A DNA stretch of 8,767 bases from Bacteroidota bacterium (GTDB taxonomy: Bacteria; Bacteroidota; Bacteroidia; Flavobacteriales_F; PHOS-HE28). The translations under genes and the position numbers were made by a program. Positions 1 through 7,050 of the stretch are shown here, one piece after another. Where the stretch lies: NCBI GenBank assembly GCA_023430945.1, contig JAEYYE010000059.1, positions 1 through 8,767 on the forward strand, given 5' to 3'. Positions within the stretch are counted from its first letter, which is position 1. Each line of letters starts with the position of its first letter. The notes beneath the pieces are model-generated. The model saw only the letters and a list, made by a program, of their open reading frames with translations, was not told the DNA's origin and made no database searches.

Positions 1-2115
1 GGATACGGACGTACCATTGAACATCGCGAAGGTCGCGGTCTGCTGAACGAAAGGCCCCGTCCCGTTCGGCACACGCGCGTAGCCCAGGTCGGTGATCTGT
101 GCACCGAAGCTCATATGATCGAGTACCACATTCTGCGGATCGCTCAGCCATACTTCCTCGCCTTCCGCGGAAAGACTGAAACCAGCGTGATCCGTTCCCT
201 GCTCCGGTTCACCATCGGCCCAAACGATCAAGTATTCACCAGGTTGTATGATGGTGCCTTCCGGGAACTGGTACTTGTGCAGATCCGCGCCATTGTCTGT
301 AAGCCAGTGTCCGGTAAGATCATATGCTTCCGAAGAGACATTGTACAGTTCGATCCAATCATCGTATTGCAATGCGCCATCGGCGACAGTATTGAGATTA
401 TCGGCCATGATCTCGTTGATCCGCACCGGAGGATCCGCCATCATTTCATGCTGTACCTGGTATACGTAGATATCATGTTCCGCGCCGGGTGGATCGAAGG
501 AGACCGATCGGTCTGCATTTTCTGATGTGGCCTGCACATACCAACGCACGTACGTCATGGCCGGTGCAGGTGGCAACGTCGCGCCGAAGATCCCATCGCC
601 GGCCGGACCATCATTGTGCAGGCCATCATCGAACATCGTCATCCTGGTGAAGTTGCCGGAAAGCCCGTGGCTGTAGTAAAGATCAACAGCGAAGATGCCG
701 TTGCCTGATGCCACGCTGCAACGCACGTCCACCGCATCGGATGCTAAAGGTTGGACCCAATCCTCGCCGTTCACGGAATGCATACTGTTGGAAATGGAAG
801 GTGCGATCTGCGCCACTTCCATATTCGATGTAAGGAAATTCCGGCGGTTCGTGATGTAGCTCTCCAATACCGTCAATTCATTCTGGAAAGCAGAGTAACT
901 GTATAATTTCTTCGGATCGGCCTGCACTTCCGCATCGATCATGGAAGACCATTCCTCCAACAGCTCGTTGAACGTGGCGCTCTGCATTTTCTCCGTGATC
1001 AATGTGCGCAGGTGCGCCAGGTAACGCTGCCGGTAAGCGGGCACCGAGAGCAATTTGTTGAGCAATGGATAATTCACATCGTCCACGTTGTAGAACGCGC
1101 TCCAGTTCACGGCGTTGTTCTTCATCACGCTGTTCCCATCGAACTCCAGTGGTAACATCAGTCCGGAAGGTTCATCACGGTACAGGTAATAATCCATCTT
1201 TCCCTTGTGCACGTAACTGTCATCATCGCTGAAAGCGATCTCACTCGCCAGGAACCAGAGTGTGCGATCGATATCGAGATAGTGCGGAATGCTGTCCTCG
1301 AACATGGCCGCCGGCAACGTATTCAAACGATGACAGACCGTGACCAGATCGGTCCACGGATCGGTCTGTTCCGATCGTTTCAACGTGTAGTACTCCTGGT
1401 ATTCCGCCGTATCGTTGCCGAGGTAATTGAGCGCAGCTGTTCCATCGCCCCAATTCGGTCCGCCACCGCCGCCGGTGGTACCATCCGGGCGATCGGCGCG
1501 CCACAGAGATCCATTGTTGTTGAGGAACCATTCCTTCAGGTATTCGGAATTCAATTGCTGTATGTTCGGATAGATCCCCCAGCTTTCACCATTGATGTTG
1601 AGATGGACGAAATTCCCCTTTGCTGCGGGTACATGATCGCGGATCAATTCAAGGTAGATCACCTCACGCAGGAAGGATGGATCCTGGAACGCATTGTTCA
1701 GGTTCAGCGTTTCGTAACCCATCAAGGCCTGATCGGGAATGGCATGATCCAACGTGATGTTGAACGACTTCTTCTGTGATCCCGGTGGGAGCATGGAATA
1801 GTTCGTCTGTCCTTTGAAGCGCACACCAACACTTTCGTAGGTCGTTCCATCCACGACCATCGTGGCCGGCAGATTGATCTGGTCCTGATAATTCTGTGTC
1901 AACAGGTTCCAGAAATTCTGCTGCCCGAAGTTGAGATCGATGGTGCGGATCGTTTGCTTTTCATAAAGGCCGGTGCTCGGCGCGCCGCCGGTGAGAAGCA
2001 TGTGCCCATCAGGGCTGAAATACATTTCCGCCGGAAGATCCTGACCCTTGGTTGAGATCGAATGAACAACAAAGGCCACGCAGATGGCGCAGCCAAAGAG
2101 GGATCGGAAGTTCAT
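1..2115 (-). CDS. CotH-kinase-like surface protein with lamin-tail domain, C-terminus cut by window edge
   Basis: An open frame of 705 codons runs from an ATG at 2115 to the left edge without a stop, so the C-terminus is missing. Residues 1-25 look like a signal peptide (hydrophobic core CAICVAFVV). Residues about 60-430 resemble the CotH family (PF08757): VGVRFKG at 97-102, then KKSFNI at 115-120, then the tyrosine-rich block YVHKGKMDYYLY at 301-312 followed by LEFDGN at 323-328. CotH of Bacillus spores is an atypical protein kinase; the usual second acidic site reads roughly WDxD, so LEFD is a variant and kinase activity is uncertain. Residues 430-555 form a beta-rich segment with the DDGxHNDGxxGDGIFGA motif. 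Residues 565-680 match a lamin-tail domain (RINEIMADN, DDWIELYN, PGEYLIVWAD, GYARVPNGTG). The protein is probably secreted to the cell surface, and a T9SS sorting domain beyond the edge is likely but unseen. It lies 79 bp downstream of the amidohydrolase on the same strand. Confidence 0.9.
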   Translation of the reverse strand, partial: MNFRSLFGCAICVAFVVHSISTKGQDLPAEMYFSPDGHMLLTGGAPSTGLYEKQTIRTIDLNFGQQNFWNLLTQNYQDQINLPATMVVDGTTYESVGVRFKGQTNYSMLPPGSQKKSFNITLDHAIPDQALMGYETLNLNNAFQDPSFLREVIYLELIRDHVPAAKGNFVHLNINGESWGIYPNIQQLNSEYLKEWFLNNNGSLWRADRPDGTTGGGGGPNWGDGTAALNYLGNDTAEYQEYYTLKRSEQTDPWTDLVTVCHRLNTLPAAMFEDSIPHYLDIDRTLWFLASEIAFSDDDSYVHKGKMDYYLYRDEPSGLMLPLEFDGNSVMKNNAVNWSAFYNVDDVNYPLLNKLLSVPAYRQRYLAHLRTLITEKMQSATFNELLEEWSSMIDAEVQADPKKLYSYSAFQNELTVLESYITNRRNFLTSNMEVAQIAPSISNSMHSVNGEDWVQPLASDAVDVRCSVASGNGIFAVDLYYSHGLSGNFTRMTMFDDGLHNDGPAGDGIFGATLPPAPAMTYVRWYVQATSENADRSVSFDPPGAEHDIYVYQVQHEMMADPPVRINEIMADNLNTVADGALQYDDWIELYNVSSEAYDLTGHWLTDNGADLHKYQFPEGTIIQPGEYLIVWADGEPEQGTDHAGFSLSAEGEEVWLSDPQNVVLDHMSFGAQITDLGYARVPNGTGPFVQQTATFAMFNGTSVS

Positions 2116-2155
2116 GGGTGAGGATCGATGCTTGTGCATCGCATCGTTAGGACAA

Positions 2156-2163
2156 CGAAAGTA
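2156..2163 (-). promoter_or_regulatory. Possible Bacteroidota -7 element before the CotH gene
   Basis: Read on the minus strand this is TACTTTCG, one mismatch from the Bacteroidota -7 consensus TAnnTTTG, 40 nt upstream of the ATG. No TTG is present 17-19 nt further upstream, so the -33 half is missing. Similar elements precede three other genes in the window. If real, it gives the CotH gene its own transcript separate from the amidohydrolase. Confidence 0.35.
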
Positions 2164-2178
2164 GGTGAGGGTTTGATC

Positions 2179-2201
2179 CCGTTGAAAAGAATATTCAACG
2201 G
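2179..2201 (-). terminator. Hairpin over the amidohydrolase stop codon, weak terminator candidate
   Basis: CCGTTGAA and TTCAACGG form a perfect 8-bp stem around a 7-nt loop. The TGA stop of the amidohydrolase (2197-2195) lies inside one arm. On the minus strand no U-run follows, so this is not a textbook intrinsic terminator. It could be a 3'-end stabilising hairpin, a weak terminator or chance. Confidence 0.3.
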
Positions 2202-3826
2202 CCGCTCACTTGCTCGCCATTCACGAACGTGGCGATCACTTTCGCCTGCCACAGAAGATCTTCCGGAATGGTGAGAAGATCGCGATCCACCACAACGAAG
2301 TCGGCGAATTTGCCGGTCTCCAATGTTCCCAAGTCATTCTCGTTGAAACTTGCGATCGCATTCCAGATCGTCATTCCACGCAGCGCGTTCTCGCGTGATA
2401 AGGCGTTCTCGATCTGGTAACCTTCGGGTGGTTCGCCATCGGCATTCTTTCTGATCACGGCCGATCGGAAAGTCTGCAACGGATCGATCCCTTCGATCGG
2501 GAAATCTGTACCGAGCGCGAGCATACCCATCGCTTTTCGAAGTTCCTCGTATGCATAGGCATACTTCACACGATCCGCGCCCAGCCGATCACCGGCCCAT
2601 GGCGCATCGCTTGTCGCGTGTGTAGGCTGCACACTTGGAATGATGCTGAACTCCGCGAACCTGGGCCGATCGGCGGGATCGACCACCTGGGCATGTTCGA
2701 TCCGCCAGCGCAGATCGTTCTGGCCGCCCAGCTTTTCACCGTACACGTCGAGCAGAAGCTTCGCGGCGGAATCGCCGATGCAGTGGGTGTTCATCTGGAA
2801 GCCGTTCGCCTTGCACCATTCCGCCACTTCCTCGAAATGCGCTCGCGTGGCGAGTTGCAGGCCATGGTGATCGTGCTGATCGGAATACGTTCTCTTCAAT
2901 AAGGCGCCACGCGATCCCAGCGCGCCATCGGCGTAGACCTTCACACTTCGCACAATCAACCTTTCATCTTCGATCTTCCCGCGCTTTTCAAAATGCTCGA
3001 AGCTCGCCTGATCATCGGTGATCATCGCGTAGACGCGCATCTTCAGATCACCTTCCTGCTGCATTTTACGGATCAATTCGATCGTGCCTACATCGAGACC
3101 CGCGTCGTGCACCATGGTGAGGCCAGCAGCGAAGCAATCCGCCTGCGCATCCAGCAAAGCCTGGCGTTTGGTTGCTTCGTCGGCCTGATCGAAGATCGAT
3201 TGGAAAACCGTGACCGCATTGTCGATCAGAACTCCGGTCGGCCTGCCATCCAGTTTCATCATCAAGCCACCTTCGATCGAACTGTTCGGATCCAGGGCCA
3301 CATCGTCCATCGCCTTCTGGTTCACCACAGCGGCATGTCCATCGATCCGCTGCAACAGCACCGGCCGATCCGGAAAAAATTCATTCAGCTTTTCGTTCGT
3401 CGGGAATTCCTTTTGGGCCCAATCATTCTGGTCCCAGCCGCGGCCGATCAACCATTTTTTCTGCGGATGCTCATCTGCGAAACGCCTCACGCGATCGATC
3501 ACATCATCCCAGCTTTTCGTTCCGCCCAGATCGATCTTCTGCATGTTCAATCCATAGCCGAAGAAATGGCAATGCGCATCGATGAATCCGGGATAGATGT
3601 GCTGGCCGGCCGCATCGAATTTGTTCCCGGTGGCGTATTTGTTCAGGATCTGGCGCTCTGGCCCGAGTTCGATGATCCGCCCATCCCTCACCGCCATCGC
3701 CTGGTGCATCGAACCGGCCTCATCCATGGAATGGATGTGCGCGTTGTGAACTACTAGATCCGCAGTTTCGCTCTGGTAGCAGGAAGTGAGAAGAAGAACT
3801 AGAATGAACAGAAGGAAAGGTCTCAT
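2195..3826 (-). CDS. Lipoprotein metal-dependent amidohydrolase, YtcJ-like (Amidohydrolase_3)
   Basis: This encodes a 543-residue amidohydrolase-superfamily enzyme. The start at 3826 was chosen because it gives a classical lipoprotein signal, MRPFLLFILVLLLTSC, with the lipobox cysteine at residue 16. The frame stays open upstream to 3991, but that part only shadows the preceding gene. Visible superfamily landmarks are D83-A-H85-C-H87 after the first strand (metal-binding HxH), DGH at 162-164, VHDAG at 239-243, SVKVYADGALGSRG at 294-307 with K296 at the bridging lysine position, NTHCIGD at 346-352, RIEHAQ at 375-380 and GTDFP at 439-443 with the catalytic-type D441. The C-terminal KFADFVVVD at 506-514 is the usual closing beta-sandwich motif. 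The family cleaves C-N bonds of amides, ureas or N-acyl compounds; the substrate cannot be read here. A diacylated N-terminal cysteine would anchor it in the envelope. Its ATG overlaps the TGA of the upstream membrane protein gene by four bases. Confidence 0.93.
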   Translation of the reverse strand: MRPFLLFILVLLLTSCYQSETADLVVHNAHIHSMDEAGSMHQAMAVRDGRIIELGPERQILNKYATGNKFDAAGQHIYPGFIDAHCHFFGYGLNMQKIDLGGTKSWDDVIDRVRRFADEHPQKKWLIGRGWDQNDWAQKEFPTNEKLNEFFPDRPVLLQRIDGHAAVVNQKAMDDVALDPNSSIEGGLMMKLDGRPTGVLIDNAVTVFQSIFDQADEATKRQALLDAQADCFAAGLTMVHDAGLDVGTIELIRKMQQEGDLKMRVYAMITDDQASFEHFEKRGKIEDERLIVRSVKVYADGALGSRGALLKRTYSDQHDHHGLQLATRAHFEEVAEWCKANGFQMNTHCIGDSAAKLLLDVYGEKLGGQNDLRWRIEHAQVVDPADRPRFAEFSIIPSVQPTHATSDAPWAGDRLGADRVKYAYAYEELRKAMGMLALGTDFPIEGIDPLQTFRSAVIRKNADGEPPEGYQIENALSRENALRGMTIWNAIASFNENDLGTLETGKFADFVVVDRDLLTIPEDLLWQAKVIATFVNGEQVSGR

Positions 3827-5145
3827 GCGTAAAGGAACCGTTTCAGGAAGGGCCAGCGTGCGATGAAGCGCTGATGATCGAACATGAGCAACGCCACGAT
3901 CAGCAGGAACGGCAGCAACGGTGTGCGGTAACGAACGATGGCGCCCATTACAGGCGTGGTCCACCCGATCACGAGTGAAAGGAGCACGCAATAGCCGATC
4001 AGGCTTGCGACCAGCGCACGATCAACCGTGATCCACGGACGCGCATGTATGATCAGCATCGCGAATGCGGCCAGCATCACGAAATTCTCCGCAGCAGCGA
4101 TCGCACCGAAACTTCCGCTGAAATGGATCAACGGGCCGATCAGCGTAATGTAGATGGCATAAGGTGCGTTGATCAACAGGCTCCAAATGTCCGGCGTCAG
4201 CGGTGGCGGCATCACGAAACTTCCGGAATCCACCGAAGTGGCGAGCCCTATGAAATCCTTCTGCTTCAATGCGATCAGGCCGATCACATCGAAACCGGGG
4301 ATCACACGGTGCAGGTTCATCGCCAGGATCACGCCCAAGCCATAGACCAGCAAGGCCTTCCAGACGATCGCCATGGCCGGCCCTTTGCGGCTCCAGGCGT
4401 ACAGGATCAGCGCTGGAATGAGGCTGAGCAGCACATAGATCTTCAGGTAGAAGAGCAGGATGATGCCGAGCAGGAGCGCGATCAGCCCGGGAATGGTCCA
4501 TCTTCCCTCGATCGCCCGGAACGACTGGTACAGCACGATGCCGAGACCGAAGAAGAGCAGGCTTTCCTTGATCACGCCACTGGCCCACAAGAGCACCGAT
4601 GGCAGCAGGAAGATCGCGATCATGAGCGCGCGTTCGCGGCCGGGCAAACGTTTCACGAACGTGCGATGGATCGCGACCATTCCAGTGGTGGAAAGGAATG
4701 CAGCGATCACCGTGTGCACATGGAATTCACCGAAACTGATCAGGCGCACCAGCGCATTGAAACGGATCACCGTATGCGCATCGTTGTGCACTTCGCTCTC
4801 GTATTTCCGGAACCAGTTGTTCATCTTCCGGTAATATTCCTCCGTGAAGTACGGCGTGTCGTTCTGTATGCCGAACAACATCTGCAGGTAGTCACGCGGG
4901 CGATCGGGAAGGGCCGAATACATCACCGCGCTATCGTCGTAGAATTTGAAGATGTCGGCCGTGGGCCGATCGGTGTAGATGAAGGTGTAGATCGCCCAGA
5001 GCAGGGTGCCGGCAGCAACCTTCAACACGAAGATGCCCGCGATATGCTGCCATTTCAGGGCTTCCACCGAATTGAAGAAGCGCATGCGCCGCATGATCGC
5101 GATCAGCAGCGCGATGTAAAGTAGGGCGAGGAGTATGCCTTGCAT
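3823..5145 (-). CDS. Polytopic membrane protein, possible polysaccharide polymerase or GT-C-like enzyme
   Basis: This encodes 440 residues with roughly 10-12 predicted membrane segments (for example 3-18, 34-56, 141-158, 172-189, 194-209, 219-251, 258-277, 325-345, 353-367, 378-396, 409-421). Recognisable patches are ADIFKFYDDS (63-72) in a periplasmic loop, LPSVLLWASGVIKES (181-195) and RYRTPLLPFL (405-414) near the C-terminus. A PS-x-LLW-xSG-xxKE block plus a late RYRxPxxPFL is seen in Bacteroidota membrane proteins of the EpsG/O-antigen-polymerase-like or lipid-linked sugar transferase kind, so such a role is plausible but not shown. An in-frame GTG lies one codon upstream (5148); the ATG at 5145 was preferred. 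No Shine-Dalgarno sequence is visible. The stop TGA overlaps the ATG of the lipoprotein amidohydrolase as ATGA, indicating a two-gene operon with coupled translation. Confidence 0.85.
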   Translation of the reverse strand: MQGILLALLYIALLIAIMRRMRFFNSVEALKWQHIAGIFVLKVAAGTLLWAIYTFIYTDRPTADIFKFYDDSAVMYSALPDRPRDYLQMLFGIQNDTPYFTEEYYRKMNNWFRKYESEVHNDAHTVIRFNALVRLISFGEFHVHTVIAAFLSTTGMVAIHRTFVKRLPGRERALMIAIFLLPSVLLWASGVIKESLLFFGLGIVLYQSFRAIEGRWTIPGLIALLLGIILLFYLKIYVLLSLIPALILYAWSRKGPAMAIVWKALLVYGLGVILAMNLHRVIPGFDVIGLIALKQKDFIGLATSVDSGSFVMPPPLTPDIWSLLINAPYAIYITLIGPLIHFSGSFGAIAAAENFVMLAAFAMLIIHARPWITVDRALVASLIGYCVLLSLVIGWTTPVMGAIVRYRTPLLPFLLIVALLMFDHQRFIARWPFLKRFLYA

Positions 5146-5161
5146 CACTTCGATCGGGTGC

Positions 5162-5169
5162 GCAAGGTA
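5162..5169 (-). promoter_or_regulatory. Possible -7-like element before the membrane protein gene
   Basis: The minus-strand reading is TACCTTGC within CTACCTTGCGC, ending 16 nt before the ATG at 5145. It partly matches TAnnTTTG. It sits downstream of the 5221-5254 hairpin, where a new promoter would be needed if that hairpin stops transcription. No -33 TTG was found at the right distance. Confidence 0.3.
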
Positions 5170-5220
5170 GACGAGTGGATGGGAACGGCAGTTGCTGGTG
5201 ATCGTCCGATCGAATGGAAA

Positions 5221-5254
5221 TGGAAGATCCCGGCTGGCTGGCCGGGATCTTCCA
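5221..5254 (-). terminator. Strong hairpin terminator after the propeller gene
   Basis: TGGAAGATCCCGGC (5221-5234) and GCCGGGATCTTCCA (5241-5254) are perfect 14-bp reverse complements around the 6-nt loop TGGCTG. On the minus strand the hairpin begins 15 nt after the TGA stop of the propeller gene and is followed by ATTTCCATT, a weak U-rich tail. Position and stability argue for a transcription terminator separating this gene from the membrane protein and amidohydrolase operon. The short U-tract leaves open an mRNA 3'-end protection role. Confidence 0.7.
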
Positions 5255-5269
5255 GAACGAACTTCAATG

Positions 5270-6940
5270 TCAATGTTTCACCCACTTCATGCTTCCGAAA
5301 CCTTCGAGCTGAACGATGTAGTTCCCCTGGTCCAGTTTCGAAACATCGATGGAAGAAGCGCGATCCACCTGGCCCGATCTCACCAACCTTCCCTGTTGAT
5401 CGAAGATCTGGTAGAGCATGCCTGTCGCTTCACCGGCCAGTTCAATGAAGATCCGATCGGTCGCAGGGTTCGGATGGATCGAAAGACCAAACTCTTCCAG
5501 TGAAGGGATCGAAGTGGGAATGGAGCTGATCTTGATCACATAACTGTCACGGAAATCGATCGCAACGGCTTCAGCAGAAGCATCCGGATCGGGATCGAGA
5601 TCCACATCGCCTTGGAAACCCGCAGCGAGGTAGAAATTGCCGTTCGCATCGGCGGAAACGCCGTGATGTTCGAGGAAGTTGCTTCCACCGAACTGGCCTG
5701 CGGAAATGAACCCGCCATCGTTATCAAGCAGTACATAGAACGCATCGAATGGCTCGCCGGACCCCACGGTAACCAGCAACTCGTTCTCCGATGGATCGAG
5801 ATCGGTGGTGGCCGCGAAATATCCTGCGATCACCACATCGCCTTCCGAGGTCGCATGCACGTCGTACGCGTTCTGGAAATCGGCCCCCTGGATCGCCTTC
5901 AGCCATTGCACATCGCCGTTGGAAATAACCTTCACCACGAATGCATCTTCCGGTCCGTTACCGGCGATCGTGGTATCAGCAGCCGTGATCGAACCAATGA
6001 AACTTCCTGACGCGAACGCGTCTCCGGCCGCATCAACATCAACGCCCCACGCCGTTACGTCCTGCGGCCCGCCGAACGTGGCCACGCTGATGAATTCGCC
6101 ATCGGCACCGATCCGCAACACATAGGCATCAGCCTGTCCGTTGGAGGTTCGCTCCTCGATCGAAACTCCTGGATCGAAATCAACCGTTTGGTTGAAATGA
6201 CCGGCGAGCACAACGCCCCCGGTGGCGATCGCATCCATACTGAGCGCCAGGTCCTGCTCCGAACCGCCGACGTTGAACGCCCAGATCAGATCACCGTTCT
6301 GGTCCAGTTTCACCAGGAAGACATCCTGTGCGCCATTGGTCGTCAATGTCACTTCTGCTTCACTCGGATCGGCATCGATCGGCGTTTCGAAATAACCGGT
6401 CACATACACATTTCCCGATCCATCCACGCTCACCGCGGTGGGTTCTTCATATGCGGGGCTGCCGATGCTTCGTGCCCAGACGAAGTCGCCGTTTACATCA
6501 AGTTTCAAGATGAAGACTTCTTCACCACCGGTGGAAGTAAGATCGAAAGTTCCCGCACCCGGATCGAAGTCCACGGTCTCCTGGTAAACACCGGTGATGT
6601 AGACGTTGCCGGCCTCATCGGCATCAACACCGGTGGCGTAATCGAACATGATCCCGCCGATGCCTTTCACCCAGACAAGGCCGCCATCGGTATCGAGTTT
6701 TTGAACGTAGATGTCGAAGAAGCCATTTGAGACCAGTTCGGTCGTACCGGCACCCGGGTCGAAGTCTGAATTGTCCGTGTAATAGCCAACGCTGTACACA
6801 TTGCCGGCCGCATCGGTGGTCATCGCGCGCACCACATCCTCACCTACGCCGCCATAGTGCATGCCCCATTGATAGGACTGGGCATTCGCGGCGGTAAAGA
6901 GAAGAGAAGCAGTGATCGCAGAGAGGAATTTGCCTATCAT
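5270..6940 (-). CDS. Secreted seven-repeat SBBP-type beta-propeller protein with T9SS sorting domain
   Basis: This encodes 556 residues. The start at 6940 was chosen because it opens a signal peptide, MIGKFLSAITASLLFTAANA, with cleavage likely before Q21; the frame extends upstream to 7036 without supporting signals. Residues 23-471 hold seven repeats starting near 23, 89, 154, 219, 284, 345 and 412, each about 60-67 residues. Each contains a version of GNVYxxGxF, then xVDFDPGxGT, then DxFVxKLDxNGDxxW. This matches SBBP repeats (PF06739) and suggests a single seven-bladed propeller; blade 5 lacks the DFDP motif. Residues 481-556 are a type A T9SS sorting domain: LSIHPNPATDRIFIEL, a middle strand YQIFDQQGRLV, LDQGNYIVQL and the basic end MKWVKH. 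It should be exported by Sec, moved across the outer membrane by T9SS, trimmed and anchored or released. Its molecular function is unknown; such propellers usually bind proteins or glycans. It lies 110 bp downstream of the GT39-like gene and is followed by a strong hairpin. Confidence 0.92.
   Translation of the reverse strand: MIGKFLSAITASLLFTAANAQSYQWGMHYGGVGEDVVRAMTTDAAGNVYSVGYYTDNSDFDPGAGTTELVSNGFFDIYVQKLDTDGGLVWVKGIGGIMFDYATGVDADEAGNVYITGVYQETVDFDPGAGTFDLTSTGGEEVFILKLDVNGDFVWARSIGSPAYEEPTAVSVDGSGNVYVTGYFETPIDADPSEAEVTLTTNGAQDVFLVKLDQNGDLIWAFNVGGSEQDLALSMDAIATGGVVLAGHFNQTVDFDPGVSIEERTSNGQADAYVLRIGADGEFISVATFGGPQDVTAWGVDVDAAGDAFASGSFIGSITAADTTIAGNGPEDAFVVKVISNGDVQWLKAIQGADFQNAYDVHATSEGDVVIAGYFAATTDLDPSENELLVTVGSGEPFDAFYVLLDNDGGFISAGQFGGSNFLEHHGVSADANGNFYLAAGFQGDVDLDPDPDASAEAVAIDFRDSYVIKISSIPTSIPSLEEFGLSIHPNPATDRIFIELAGEATGMLYQIFDQQGRLVRSGQVDRASSIDVSKLDQGNYIVQLEGFGSMKWVKH
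5528..6874 (-). repeat. Seven tandem propeller repeats inside the T9SS cargo gene
   Basis: This segment encodes residues 23-471. Repeat lengths are about 66, 65, 65, 65, 61, 67 and 60 residues. The DFDPG motif is intact in repeats 1, 2 and 4, is DADPS, LDPS or LDPD in repeats 3, 6 and 7, and is absent in repeat 5. DNA identity between units is visibly low, so the duplication is old and is not a slippage-prone array. Confidence 0.8.
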
Positions 6941-6961
6941 ATAGTTGAAGTTCTGTTGATG

Positions 6962-6969
6962 CAAAGGTG
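6962..6969 (-). promoter_or_regulatory. Possible -7 element before the propeller gene
   Basis: The minus-strand reading is CACCTTTG, one mismatch from TAnnTTTG, 21 nt upstream of the ATG at 6940. A TTG lies 12 nt further upstream, closer than the usual 17-19. The 14-bp CGATCG palindrome sits about 15 bp upstream of it, where an operator could act. Confidence 0.35.
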
Positions 6970-6984
6970 ACGCACGGAGATCAA

Positions 6985-6998
6985 CGATCGTACGATCG
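6985..6998. promoter_or_regulatory. Perfect 14-bp palindrome CGATCGTACGATCG, possible operator
   Basis: Two CGATCG units joined by TA form a perfect palindrome centred about 51 bp upstream of the ATG of the propeller gene, inside the 110-bp gap behind the GT39-like gene. Two-fold symmetric sites of this size often bind dimeric regulators. The whole window is enriched in CGATCG, so it may be a by-product of that bias rather than an operator. Confidence 0.35.
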
Positions 6999-7050
6999 GT
7001 TTGGATGAACGGTCGGGATCGGGTGCGGAACGGCAAGCAGAACTCTTCGC

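Noticed and set aside
1207..1779. Plus-strand open frame (190 codons) within the CotH region
   Set aside because: The minus-strand frame is continuous from 2115 to the window edge with CotH motifs; this one is its shadow.
2993..3757. Plus-strand open frame (254 codons) opposite the amidohydrolase
   Set aside because: The minus strand carries the full amidohydrolase motif set here. The plus-strand frame has no recognisable features and is an antisense shadow.
3827..3991. Upstream extension of the amidohydrolase frame
   Set aside because: The extra 55 residues are arginine- and histidine-rich, overlap the membrane protein gene and would bury the lipoprotein signal. The ATG at 3826 is the better start.
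4045..5124. Long plus-strand open frame (359 codons) opposite the membrane protein gene
   Set aside because: Its translation is rich in D, H, Q, R and E with no domain or signal. It mirrors the codon periodicity of the real minus-strand gene, which has clear membrane segments and motifs.
5528..6874. Tandem repeat read as a CRISPR or DNA satellite array
   Set aside because: The repeats are at protein level, about 195 bp long and poorly conserved in DNA, inside one continuous reading frame.
6651..6911. Stretch of about 260 bp without GATC in the first part of the propeller gene
   Set aside because: With an average spacing near 42 bp, one gap of this size among about 210 sites is not surprising.
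6941..7036. Upstream extension of the propeller frame
   Set aside because: It would put 32 polar residues before a clean signal peptide, and it covers the probable promoter region.
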